The notes under the pieces were generated by a model. The model saw only the letters and a program-made list of their open reading frames with translations, ran no database searches and was not told the origin of the DNA. The translations under genes were made by a program, and so were the position numbers. Positions 1-5,853 of a DNA stretch of 5,972 nt are shown in pieces. Positions within the stretch are counted from its first letter, which is position 1. Each line of letters starts with the position of its first letter. Source of the stretch: Burkholderiaceae bacterium (GTDB lineage Bacteria > Pseudomonadota > Gammaproteobacteria > Burkholderiales > Burkholderiaceae_C); contig JAISNB010000166.1 of assembly GCA_031276435.1 (NCBI GenBank), forward strand, positions 1 through 5,972, given 5' to 3'.

Positions 1-665
1 CGCTTGACTGTGCCGCGAAACTGGCTGCGCGCCACCACTTCCTGTCCGGTGTAGCAGCCTTTTTTGAAGCTCACGCCGCCCAGGCTTTCGTAATTGAGCA
101 TTTGGGGGATGAAGGCCTCGACCACCGGCGCGGTGATGCGTGCCACGCCTGAGCGCACTTCGGCCCAGAGCCATTGCGCTTCGGTCAATGGCGGCGCGGC
201 GGGTGCGGGGCTGCCCGCGGGCGCGAGCCACAGGGCGCGCGCGGCGCCATCGGCGGGCGGCAGTGGCAGCCACACGTCACGCGGGGTTTGCCCGGCGGCA
301 TCGCCCAGCAGGCCCCGGATGTCAAATTCAGCCGTGGCGTCGCTGAGTGTGACTTTGGCGCGCAGCACGTACATTTGCAACCGCCCGAGTGTGGCGGCCA
401 GCCGGTCGGCGCTGGCGAGCAGCAGCAATTGCTGTGCCGACGTTTTGTAAACCCAGAAGCTGGTCAGCACGCGCCCCCTGGGTGTGCAGTAGGCGGCCAG
501 GCGTGTTTGTCCGGCGGGCAGCAAGGCCACGTCCTGCGTGAGCTGGCCTTGCAAGAAAGCGATGGCGTCTTCGCCCGTGGCACGCAGCACGCCCAGGTGC
601 GTGAGGCGGGTGGCGCCATTCAAATGGGCGGCGGTCTGCAAGGCGGGGGCGACAGGGTTGGGCAT
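1..665 (-). CDS. ygfZ: YgfZ/GcvT-family folate-binding protein, C-terminal end outside the window
   Basis: YgfZ is a tetrahydrofolate-binding, GcvT-like cytosolic protein that helps maintain or repair certain Fe-S cluster enzymes, such as MiaB in E. coli. I read 221 codons on the - strand before the left edge; family members are roughly 300-330 residues, so the C-terminal barrel is missing from the window, not from the gene. The diagnostic motif KGCYTGQE lies at residues 202-209, with the essential cysteine at 204, preceded by FIPQMLNYESLGG (185-197), which closely resembles E. coli YgfZ. The N-terminal part carries the expected FLQGQLTQDV (37-46) and the YCTPRGRV segment (59-66). I chose the ATG at 665. 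An in-frame ATG at 680 would add MIIQA but overlaps the mltG side. The ribosome-binding site is weak (CAGG just upstream). It is divergent from mltG and has no frameshift. Family assignment is near certain; start choice is moderate. Confidence 0.95.
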   Translation of the reverse strand, partial: MPNPVAPALQTAAHLNGATRLTHLGVLRATGEDAIAFLQGQLTQDVALLPAGQTRLAAYCTPRGRVLTSFWVYKTSAQQLLLLASADRLAATLGRLQMYVLRAKVTLSDATAEFDIRGLLGDAAGQTPRDVWLPLPPADGAARALWLAPAGSPAPAAPPLTEAQWLWAEVRSGVARITAPVVEAFIPQMLNYESLGGVSFKKGCYTGQEVVARSQFRGTVK

Positions 666-672
666 GGCCTGA

Positions 673-701
673 ATTATCATGCCCAATTCAATGGCTGTCT
701 T
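673..701 (-). promoter_or_regulatory. Candidate sigma70-type promoter for ygfZ
   Basis: Reading the - strand, AAGACA (701-696, 4 of 6 to TTGACA) is followed by exactly 17 nt and then GATAAT (678-673, 5 of 6 to TATAAT). Transcription would start near 666, essentially at the ygfZ ATG at 665, giving a leaderless or almost leaderless mRNA. On the + strand the overlapping TATCAT (675-680, 5 of 6) could serve as a -10 for mltG, but no good -35 lies at 16-18 nt. This rests on sequence match only. Confidence 0.3.
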
Positions 702-1725
702 GCGATCCAGGCTTGTGCGCGTGTTTTTCAAACTGTTGGTTACGCTGCTGATTGTTGCGGCGCTCGCCGCGTCGGCGGCGCTCTGGTGGTGGCCGCGCCA
801 GCCGCTGGAGCTGGCTGGCGTGGCGCGGCTGGAGTTCGAGGTGCCAGCTGGCGCTTCGATGCGCACGGCGGCCCAGCAGGCCGTCAAGGCTGGCGTGCAA
901 ACCCGACCCGAGTTGCTGTACTGGTTTTTCCGGTTGGCCGGGCGCGGTCAGGTCATTCAGCAGGGCACTTATGAAGTGGCGCAGGGCATGAACGCGCACG
1001 ATTTGCTGGACAAACTGGTGCGGGGCAACCGCATCGAGTTGCCCGTCACGCTGCTGGAAGGCTGGACCTTCCAGCAGGTGCGGCAGGCGCTGGCGCGCGC
1101 CGATGGCCTGAAGAACGACAGCGCCGCGTTCAGCGACGAGGCGCTCATGCGCTCGCTTGGCAAGCCCGGCGTCGCGCCCGAGGGGCGCTTTTTTCCCGAC
1201 ACCTACCGCTACGCCAAAAACAGCAGCGACATGAACGTGCTGCGCCGGGCCATGCGCCTGATGGACGAGCGCCTGGCTGCCGCCTGGGCGCGGCGCGCCC
1301 CCGATTTGCCCTTGCAAACGCCCGAACAGGCTTTGATTCTGGCTTCCATCATCGAAAAAGAAACCGGCCTGGATCAGGACCGGGCGCTGGTGGCTGGCGT
1401 GTTCAACAACCGGCTGCGCGCGGGCATGCCGCTGCAAACCGACCCCACCGTTATCTACGGCATGGGCAGCCATTTTGACGGCAACCTGCGCAAGCGCGAT
1501 TTGCAAACCGACACGCCCTACAACACCTACACCCGGCGCGGCCTGCCGCCCACGCCCATTGCCATGCCGGGCAAGGCATCGCTGATGGCCGCCGTGCAAC
1601 CGGCCAACACCATGGCCCTGTATTTCGTGGCCCGGGGCGATGGCTCCAGCCACTTCAGCAGCAACTTGGCCGAACACAACGCCGCCGTGCGCCGCTACCA
1701 GTTGGGCAGCAGCGGCGCGCACTGA
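691..1725 (+). CDS. mltG: Endolytic murein transglycosylase MltG (YceG family)
   Basis: MltG is an inner-membrane lytic transglycosylase that cleaves nascent glycan strands in the periplasm and is thought to terminate peptidoglycan chain elongation. The 344-residue product fits the family length. It has a short basic N-terminus (RSRLVR), one hydrophobic anchor at about residues 12-33 ending in WWW, a LysM-like segment (FEVPAGAS, about 49-56), and the YceG catalytic domain. The motif ASIIEKETG (218-226) contains the catalytic glutamate; E222 is the likely equivalent of E. coli Glu218. Further family signatures are FNNRL (238-242), LQTDPTVIYGMG (248-259), YNTY (277-280) and GLPPTPIAMPG (284-294). 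I prefer the ATG at 691, because the in-frame ATG at 679 adds only MPNS and overlaps the ygfZ promoter region; no clear ribosome-binding site decides between them. It is first in the + strand cluster, 13 nt before tmk. In E. coli the same gene also precedes tmk. Confidence 0.96.
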   Translation: MAVLRSRLVRVFFKLLVTLLIVAALAASAALWWWPRQPLELAGVARLEFEVPAGASMRTAAQQAVKAGVQTRPELLYWFFRLAGRGQVIQQGTYEVAQGMNAHDLLDKLVRGNRIELPVTLLEGWTFQQVRQALARADGLKNDSAAFSDEALMRSLGKPGVAPEGRFFPDTYRYAKNSSDMNVLRRAMRLMDERLAAAWARRAPDLPLQTPEQALILASIIEKETGLDQDRALVAGVFNNRLRAGMPLQTDPTVIYGMGSHFDGNLRKRDLQTDTPYNTYTRRGLPPTPIAMPGKASLMAAVQPANTMALYFVARGDGSSHFSSNLAEHNAAVRRYQLGSSGAH

Positions 1726-1738
1726 TTCATCCCCCAGC

Positions 1739-2449
1739 ATGCTCCACGCCAATACGCCAGCGCAAAGCGCCGCCGCGCCGCCCAGTACCCAAGGCCTGTT
1801 CATCACCTTCGAGGGCATCGACGGCGCGGGCAAATCCACTCACATTGCCGCTGTGGCCGACTGGTTTGCGGGGCAGGGCCGCGCCGTGGTGAGCACCCGC
1901 GAGCCTGGCGGAACGCCGCTGGCCGAGCAAATCCGCGCGCTGGCGCTGCGCCAGGACATGGACGCGCTGACCGAGGCGCTGCTCATGTTTGCCGCACGGC
2001 GCGAGCATCTGGCGCAAGTCATCGCGCCCGCGCTGGCCGCTGGCAAAGTGGTGCTGTGCGACCGCTTTACCGACGCCACCTTTGCCTATCAGGGCGGCGG
2101 ACGCGGCTTCGCCTGGCAAACCCTGCGCGCGCTGGAACGCATGGTACAGGCCGCCGATTCGCTGCCCGCCGCCGCCGGGCGAGGCGCCCGCGTGCTGCAA
2201 CCCGATCTGACGCTGTGGTTCGACTTGCCGCCCGCCGTTGCGGCCCGGCGTTTGAGCGGCGCGCGCGCGCCCGACAAATTCGAGGCGCAGCCACAAACCT
2301 TTTTTGAAGCCGTGCGCGCTGGCTACGTGCGCCGCCAGCGGGAAAACCCGCGGCGCTTCGCGCGCATCGACGCCAACCAAACCCTGCAAGCCGTGGCGCA
2401 GGCTGTAGAGCAGGTCGTGGCGCAAGCGCATCCGCCGCGCGCAGCTTGA
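1739..2449 (+). CDS. tmk: Thymidylate kinase (dTMP kinase)
   Basis: This enzyme phosphorylates dTMP to dTDP with ATP, an essential cytosolic step to dTTP. The product is 236 residues, slightly longer than the usual 205-215 because of a low-complexity N-terminal extension (about residues 1-18, Ala/Pro/Ser rich) and a short Ala/Gly/Arg insertion near 143-153. The P-loop GIDGAGKST is at 26-34 after GLFITFE. TREPGGTPLAEQIR (53-66) is the dTMP-side motif, DRF is at 108-110 followed by the YQGGGRG segment (117-123), and PDLTLWFDLPP (155-165) is the conserved core strand. The LID region is around 170-190 with several arginines. The open frame extends upstream into mltG, but the ATG at 1739 is the only sensible methionine before the P-loop; the next in-frame Met is residue 74. 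No good ribosome-binding site precedes it, so translation may be coupled to mltG, which ends 13 nt upstream. Confidence 0.97.
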   Translation: MLHANTPAQSAAAPPSTQGLFITFEGIDGAGKSTHIAAVADWFAGQGRAVVSTREPGGTPLAEQIRALALRQDMDALTEALLMFAARREHLAQVIAPALAAGKVVLCDRFTDATFAYQGGGRGFAWQTLRALERMVQAADSLPAAAGRGARVLQPDLTLWFDLPPAVAARRLSGARAPDKFEAQPQTFFEAVRAGYVRRQRENPRRFARIDANQTLQAVAQAVEQVVAQAHPPRAA

Positions 2450-2455
2450 TGGACA

Positions 2456-3508
2456 ATGAGCGCGCCCATGCCCACCACCACATCCCCATCAAACCCCGCG
2501 CCGCTGCCGCCCTGGATTGCCCGCCAGTTGCAATCGCTGCTCGCGCAGCGCGCCCATGCCTGGCTGCTGCAAGGCCCGGCTGGCCTGGGGCAGTGGGATC
2601 TGGCGCTGGCGCTGGCGCGCGCCTGGCTGTGCGAAGCGCGCGCAACGCCTGAGGCCGCCGCGTGCGGCCAATGCCCAAGCTGTCACGCCATCAGCGTGCG
2701 CACCCACGCCGATTTGCTGGCCCTCATGCCCGAGGCCTACATGCCTGCGCTGGGCTGGCCGCTGCCCGAAAAGGCGCAGGCCGAAATCGACGACAAGAAA
2801 CGCAAGCCGAGCCGCGAAATCCGCGTCGAAGCCATGCGCGATGCCATCGAATTCACCCAAAGCACCAACGCGCGGGGCCGGGGCAAAGTGCTTGTGGTGT
2901 ACCCGGCCGAGCGCATGAACCCCATCACGGCCAATGCGCTGCTCAAAACCCTGGAAGAGCCGCCGGGCGACACCCGCTTTGTACTGGCCAGCAAAGCCGC
3001 GCACCTGCTCTTGCCCACCATTCGCAGCCGCTGCCTTGCGCACACCATGGCCTGGCCCGAGCCTGCCGAAGCCCTGGTCTGGCTGCAAGCGCAAGGCGTT
3101 GCGCCCGATCAGGCGCCCGCCCTGCTGCAAGCCGCGGGCGGCAGGCCCGCCGCCGCGCTGACGCCGCCGGGCGGGCAAGCGGCCATCGACGCGCGGCAAT
3201 GGGCGCTTTTCCCGCGGGCCATGGCGCAAGGCGACGTGGCCGCGCTGGCCGATCTGCCCTTGCCCGAAGCCGTCAGCCGCCTGCAAAAACTCTGCCACGA
3301 CGTCATGGTCAGCCAGCAAAACGCGCGGCCCCGGTTCTTTGAGGCCAGCGCGCTGCCCAAACGGGCGCTGTCCACGCGCGCCCTGACGCAGTGGTGGAAA
3401 CAACTGCAACAAAGCGCGCGCAACGCCGAACACCCGTTAAATGCCGGTTTGGCAACAGAATTTCTGGTCAGTGCAGCCCAAAAGGCTCTAAACTCTAAGG
3501 TTGACTGA
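2456..3508 (+). CDS. holB: DNA polymerase III delta' subunit (clamp loader)
   Basis: Delta' is part of the clamp-loader complex that places the beta sliding clamp on primed DNA. The 350-residue product is close to the E. coli length (334). Visible features are the degenerate Walker A loop GPAGLGQ (40-46), where glutamine replaces the lysine needed for ATP binding, as expected for the non-ATPase delta' subunit. A four-cysteine zinc module follows (C59, C70, C73, C76, with CGQCPSC). NPITANALLKTLEEPP (155-170) is the conserved AAA+ segment and SRC (191-193) contains the trans-acting arginine finger. Residues 100-122 hold a charged insertion (DDKKRKPSR) that I consider lineage-typical. The ATG at 2456 lies 6 nt after the tmk stop; an in-frame ATG at 2468 is possible and would remove four residues from a Pro/Thr/Ser-rich tail. 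The very short gap suggests translational coupling. Confidence 0.96.
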   Translation: MSAPMPTTTSPSNPAPLPPWIARQLQSLLAQRAHAWLLQGPAGLGQWDLALALARAWLCEARATPEAAACGQCPSCHAISVRTHADLLALMPEAYMPALGWPLPEKAQAEIDDKKRKPSREIRVEAMRDAIEFTQSTNARGRGKVLVVYPAERMNPITANALLKTLEEPPGDTRFVLASKAAHLLLPTIRSRCLAHTMAWPEPAEALVWLQAQGVAPDQAPALLQAAGGRPAAALTPPGGQAAIDARQWALFPRAMAQGDVAALADLPLPEAVSRLQKLCHDVMVSQQNARPRFFEASALPKRALSTRALTQWWKQLQQSARNAEHPLNAGLATEFLVSAAQKALNSKVD

Positions 3509-3543
3509 CATTGATTGACCAACCCGAGAGAAATACATCAGCC

Positions 3544-3936
3544 ATGTCCACAGCACCCGCACCCCTTGGCGGCGCTGCCGCCGCAGCGCCCAGCGCGGCC
3601 CGTCCCAGCGTCATCCCGCTTGCCATCAAGGAAAAAGGCGCGCTCTACGCGGCCTACATCCCGCTCTTCAAAAATGGCGGCATCTTCATCCCCACCACCC
3701 AGGAGCACAAACTGGGCGACGTCGTATTCGTGCTGCTGACCCTGCCCGACGATCCCCAGCGTTACCCCATCGCTGGCCGGGTGGCGTGGATCACGCCGCC
3801 GCGCGCCTCGGGCAACCGCACGCAAGGCGTGGGCATCGCGTTTCCGGAAGACGAAAAATCGGCACACCTCAAAGCCAAAATCGAGAACATCCTGGGATCG
3901 GCCCTGACCTCGATGCGCCCCACGCAAACCATTTGA
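3544..3936 (+). CDS. pilZ: Type IV pilus biogenesis protein PilZ (PilZ domain, non-canonical)
   Basis: This 130-residue protein resembles the founding PilZ protein (P. aeruginosa PA2960), needed for type IV pilus assembly and known in Xanthomonas to bridge the PilB ATPase and FimX. Residues 1-22 are an Ala/Pro-rich low-complexity tail. The compact PilZ beta-barrel follows: SVIPLAIKEKGALYAAYIPL (22-41), NGGIFIPT (44-51), YKLGD-like HKLGD (55-59), GRVAWITP (78-85), and the C-terminal RPTQTI (125-130), which matches the conserved tail of PilZ orthologues. The two c-di-GMP contact motifs of typical PilZ domains (RxxxR and D/NxSxxG) are absent; the second is replaced by NGGIFIP. I therefore infer that it does not bind c-di-GMP directly, as reported for orthologues. 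The ATG at 3544 was chosen over TTG at 3511; GAGAG lies at 3526-3530, rather far upstream. Its place between holB and tatD matches other pilus-bearing proteobacteria and implies a type IV pilus elsewhere in the genome. Confidence 0.93.
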   Translation: MSTAPAPLGGAAAAAPSAARPSVIPLAIKEKGALYAAYIPLFKNGGIFIPTTQEHKLGDVVFVLLTLPDDPQRYPIAGRVAWITPPRASGNRTQGVGIAFPEDEKSAHLKAKIENILGSALTSMRPTQTI

Positions 3937-4044
3937 GCGCCGCCGCCACTGCGCCGCCAGGGCCGCGCGCGCCTGATGGCCTTGCCGCCGCCTGACCCCT
4001 TTTTGCCGCCAGATCCCCCGCCCCGGGTCTGGGCAGAGCCTGCC
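3937..4044 (+). other. 108-nt spacer between pilZ and tatD, small hairpin before the tatD start
   Basis: I see no gene here. An open frame in phase with tatD extends upstream to an ATG at 3976, but it encodes a Pro-rich stretch (PPPDPFLPPDPPPR) unlike any TatD N-terminus. Directly before the tatD ATG, GGCAG (4032-4036) and CTGCC (4040-4044) can form a 5-bp stem with a 3-nt loop, covering the place where a ribosome-binding site would lie. No convincing terminator or promoter is visible. Confidence 0.35.
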
Positions 4045-4854
4045 ATGCTGACCGATTCGCACTGCCACCTCACATTCCCCGAGCTAGCTGGCCAACTGCC
4101 CGCGGTGCTGGACGCCATGGCCCGCGCCCAGGTCACGCGCGCGCTGTGCATTTGCACCACGATGGAAGAATTTCCCCAGCTCCTGGCGCTGACCGGGCCG
4201 CACCCGCACCTGTGGGCCAGCGTGGGCGTACACCCCGACAACGAAGGCGTGCGCGAGCCTTCAGCGCAAGAACTGGCCGCCGCCGCCGCGCACCCCAAAG
4301 TCGTGGCCATCGGCGAAACCGGACTCGACTACTACCAGATGCAAGAGCGCAAAGCTGGCCGCAGCGTGGCCGACCTGCACTGGCAACGCGACCGCTTTCG
4401 CACCCACATCCGCGCGGCCCGCCAGGCGGGCGTCGCCCTCGTCATCCACACCCGCGCCGCCGCCGAAGACACCTTGCGCATCCTGCGCGAAGAAGGCGAG
4501 GACGGCGCCGCTGGCAGCGCCGGCGGCGTATTCCACTGCTTCACCGAAAACCGCGCCATCGCCCGCGCCGCGCTCGATCTGGGCTACTTCATCTCGCTAT
4601 CGGGCATCGTCACCTTCAAAAACGCGCACGACGTGCAGGAAGTCGCCACATTCGTCCCGCTGGATCGCCTGCTGATCGAAACCGACAGCCCCTACCTGGC
4701 CCCGGTGCCACACCGCGGCAAACCCAACATGCCCGCCTACGTGCGCCACGTTGCCCAATGCGTGGCCGACCTGCGCGGCCAGCCACTGGAGCGCATTGCC
4801 GAAGCCACCAGCGCCAACTTCAACCGCCTGTTTCCCAAGGCGCTCGCGGCATGA
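4045..4854 (+). CDS. tatD: TatD-family metal-dependent hydrolase (YcfH-like)
   Basis: TatD-family enzymes are cytosolic TIM-barrel hydrolases with divalent metals; characterised members act as DNases or 3'-5' exonucleases, but the substrate of this orthologue is not known from sequence. The 269-residue product has all expected ligands: HCH (H6 and H8), E91 in GETGLDYY (90-97), H135 in VIHTR, H164 in FHCF and D214 in ETDSPYLAPVPHRG (212-225). GVHP (61-64) and the NFNRLF C-terminus (258-263) are also typical. I chose the ATG at 4045 because the protein then begins MLTDSHCHL, the standard TatD start; the upstream in-frame ATG at 3976 would add 23 proline-rich residues. A weak purine stretch (GGGCAGAG) lies upstream. 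By position next to holB and pilZ it corresponds to E. coli ycfH rather than the tat-locus tatD. Its stop overlaps the start of the next gene by 4 nt. Confidence 0.95.
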   Translation: MLTDSHCHLTFPELAGQLPAVLDAMARAQVTRALCICTTMEEFPQLLALTGPHPHLWASVGVHPDNEGVREPSAQELAAAAAHPKVVAIGETGLDYYQMQERKAGRSVADLHWQRDRFRTHIRAARQAGVALVIHTRAAAEDTLRILREEGEDGAAGSAGGVFHCFTENRAIARAALDLGYFISLSGIVTFKNAHDVQEVATFVPLDRLLIETDSPYLAPVPHRGKPNMPAYVRHVAQCVADLRGQPLERIAEATSANFNRLFPKALAA

Positions 4855-5621
4855 CGCGCTGCTGGTTCGACAAAACCGCCGCGCTTTTCCTGGCCGCCGC
4901 CATCGCACTGACCGGCCTGGTGGCGCTGCACGCGCGCGCCGCTGCCACTGACACAGGCAGCGCCAGTGCATCCACCGCCGACGCCTACTTTCGCGCCATC
5001 AAACAAAACAACGCGGCGGCCATGACCGCCTTGCTGCGCCAGGGCGCAAACCCCAACACCGTGGACGCGCGCGGCATCCCCGGCCTGTACATGGCACTGC
5101 AAGATGAATCGCTCGAAGTCGCCTCCGCGCTGCTGGCATCGCCCAAAATCAACGTCAACCTGCTCGCCCCCACGGACGAAAGCCCGCTCATGATGGCCGC
5201 CCTCAAAGGCCAGGCAGACATCGCCCGGCAACTCATCGCCAAAGGCGCCGCCATCAACAAAAGCGGCTGGACGCCCCTGCACTACGCCGCCACCGGCGGC
5301 CATGCCGAACTCATCAAACTGCTGCTCAAAGCGGGCGCCGACCTGGACGCACGCTCGCCCAACGACAGCACCCCGCTCATGATGGCCGCGCGCTACGGCT
5401 CTGCCGAATCCGTGCGGCTGCTGCTCAAAGCGGGTGCCGACCCCCATGCCCGCAACCACCTGGGCATGGACGCGCTGGACTTCGCCCTCAGCGCCTCACG
5501 CCCGGATGCCATCGAAATCCTTGGCAAACTGCGCAAAACCGGCGGCCCCAGCCCCGCAGCCTCTGGCGTGGTGCCATCAGATACAAAAACCGCACCAACA
5601 CGAACACGCGGCAGTTGGTAA
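4851..5621 (+). CDS. Exported ankyrin-repeat protein of unknown function
   Basis: This 256-residue protein begins at ATGA overlapping the tatD stop, which suggests translational coupling. Residues 1-32 look like a Sec signal peptide: a positively charged start with K8, a hydrophobic core (AALFLAAAIALTGLVAL, about 10-26), and an A-R-A or A-A-A cleavage site near 30-32, so the mature protein is probably periplasmic. About five ankyrin repeats follow, near 43-72, 74-106, 108-137, 139-171 and 172-204, plus a degenerate sixth to about 228. The best consensus is GWTPLHYAATGGHAELIKLLLKAGAD (139-164). Ankyrin repeats mediate protein binding, so a binding or scaffold role in the envelope is plausible, but I see no catalytic domain and assign no partner. 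The last 28 residues are low-complexity (PSPAASG, KTAPTRTRGSW) and may derive from the repeat-rich DNA that follows. The frame stays open upstream through tatD, but that part is a shadow of tatD. Confidence 0.88.
   Translation: MTRCWFDKTAALFLAAAIALTGLVALHARAAATDTGSASASTADAYFRAIKQNNAAAMTALLRQGANPNTVDARGIPGLYMALQDESLEVASALLASPKINVNLLAPTDESPLMMAALKGQADIARQLIAKGAAINKSGWTPLHYAATGGHAELIKLLLKAGADLDARSPNDSTPLMMAARYGSAESVRLLLKAGADPHARNHLGMDALDFALSASRPDAIEILGKLRKTGGPSPAASGVVPSDTKTAPTRTRGSW
5319..5442 (+). repeat. Near-identical 25-nt segments one ankyrin unit apart
   Basis: The stretch encoding LLLKAGAD occurs at 5319-5343 and again at 5418-5442. The two copies are identical at 24 of 25 nucleotides (one C/T difference, synonymous) and lie exactly 99 nt apart, which equals 33 codons, one ankyrin repeat. 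A further identical 18-nt stretch encoding PLMMAA lies at 5183-5200 and 5372-5389, 189 nt apart. Identity at the codon level suggests recent internal duplication or gene conversion between repeats, or simply strong codon bias. Confidence 0.7.
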
Positions 5622-5677
5622 AAAACCGCAGCCCGTGGGTTTGTGGAAAAACCGCGCGCGCTGTGGCTGGTGCCGGG

Positions 5678-5711
5678 TCAAAACGCCACCAAAAAAACCG
5701 GGCGACACTTG
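5678..5711. repeat. 34-nt direct repeat, copy A
   Basis: This copy begins TCAAAACGCCACC and ends GGGCGACACTTG. It matches copy B (5744-5777) at 30 of 34 positions without gaps, starting 66 nt earlier. The outer 12 and 9 nt are identical; the differences sit at positions 13, 14, 22 and 24, around a central A-run. CGCC (5684-5687) can pair with GGCG (5701-5704) across the A-rich centre. Confidence 0.75.
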
Positions 5712-5743
5712 AATTCGAAGAGCGTGCCTTTGTTCTGCGCTGC

Positions 5744-5777
5744 TCAAAACGCCACTCAAAAAACTGAGCGACACTTG
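5744..5777. repeat. 34-nt direct repeat, copy B
   Basis: This is the second copy of the unit at 5678-5711, 30 of 34 identical. Here the centre forms a small hairpin, CTCA (5755-5758) with TGAG (5765-5768) around an A-rich loop. One of the differences from copy A is compatible with pairing in both (T-A here, C-G in copy A), while two others are not. On the - strand the two copies, 66 nt (22 codons) apart, encode similar peptides (SVAQFFEWRF and SVARFFWWRF), but I regard this as a by-product of the repeat. Confidence 0.75.
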
Positions 5778-5781
5778 GGCA

Positions 5782-5797
5782 CCGCCGCGCGCGGCGG
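5782..5797. repeat. Perfect 16-nt GC palindrome
   Basis: CCGCCGCGCGCGGCGG is its own reverse complement. It lies 4 nt after direct-repeat copy B. As RNA it would form a short strong hairpin only with a very small loop, and no T-run follows closely enough to make a standard terminator. It may be a protein-binding site, part of the repeat element, or chance in GC-rich DNA. Confidence 0.5.
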
Positions 5798-5853
5798 GCG
5801 GCTTTGCTGCTCTGATGATTGGACGAACCAAACCCAAAACCCGCGCCATAACG

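Noticed and set aside
174..974. Open frame of 266 codons on the + strand across ygfZ and the start of mltG
   Set aside because: It overlaps two convincingly identified genes, one antisense and one in another frame, and has no recognisable domain.
688..1839. Open frame of 383 codons on the - strand opposite mltG
   Set aside because: It lies wholly antisense to a gene with clear family motifs, shows only His/Gly/Ala/Gln-rich composition and no domain. It is a high-GC codon-bias shadow.
2555..2600. Loss of the Walker A lysine in HolB as a sign of a broken gene
   Set aside because: The delta' subunit normally lacks a functional ATP site; the zinc cysteines and SRC motif are intact.
2489..3433. 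Open frame of 314 codons on the - strand opposite holB
   Set aside because: It is antisense to the conserved holB frame and has low-complexity GC-driven composition.
3501..3544. Possible promoter for pilZ starting with TTGACT
   Set aside because: No -10-like hexamer lies 16-18 nt downstream, and the gap to the previous gene is only 35 nt.
4146..4850. Upstream extension of the ankyrin frame through tatD
   Set aside because: The extension is Arg/Pro/His-rich and lies inside tatD. The ATG at 4851 followed by a signal peptide is the natural start.
4737..5459. Open frame of 240 codons on the - strand opposite the ankyrin gene
   Set aside because: It is antisense to clear ankyrin repeats; its Gly/Val/Gly-rich periodicity simply mirrors them.
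5678..5777. Possible CRISPR array
   Set aside because: There are only two imperfect copies with a 32-nt gap, variation lies in the repeat centre, and no cas genes are near.
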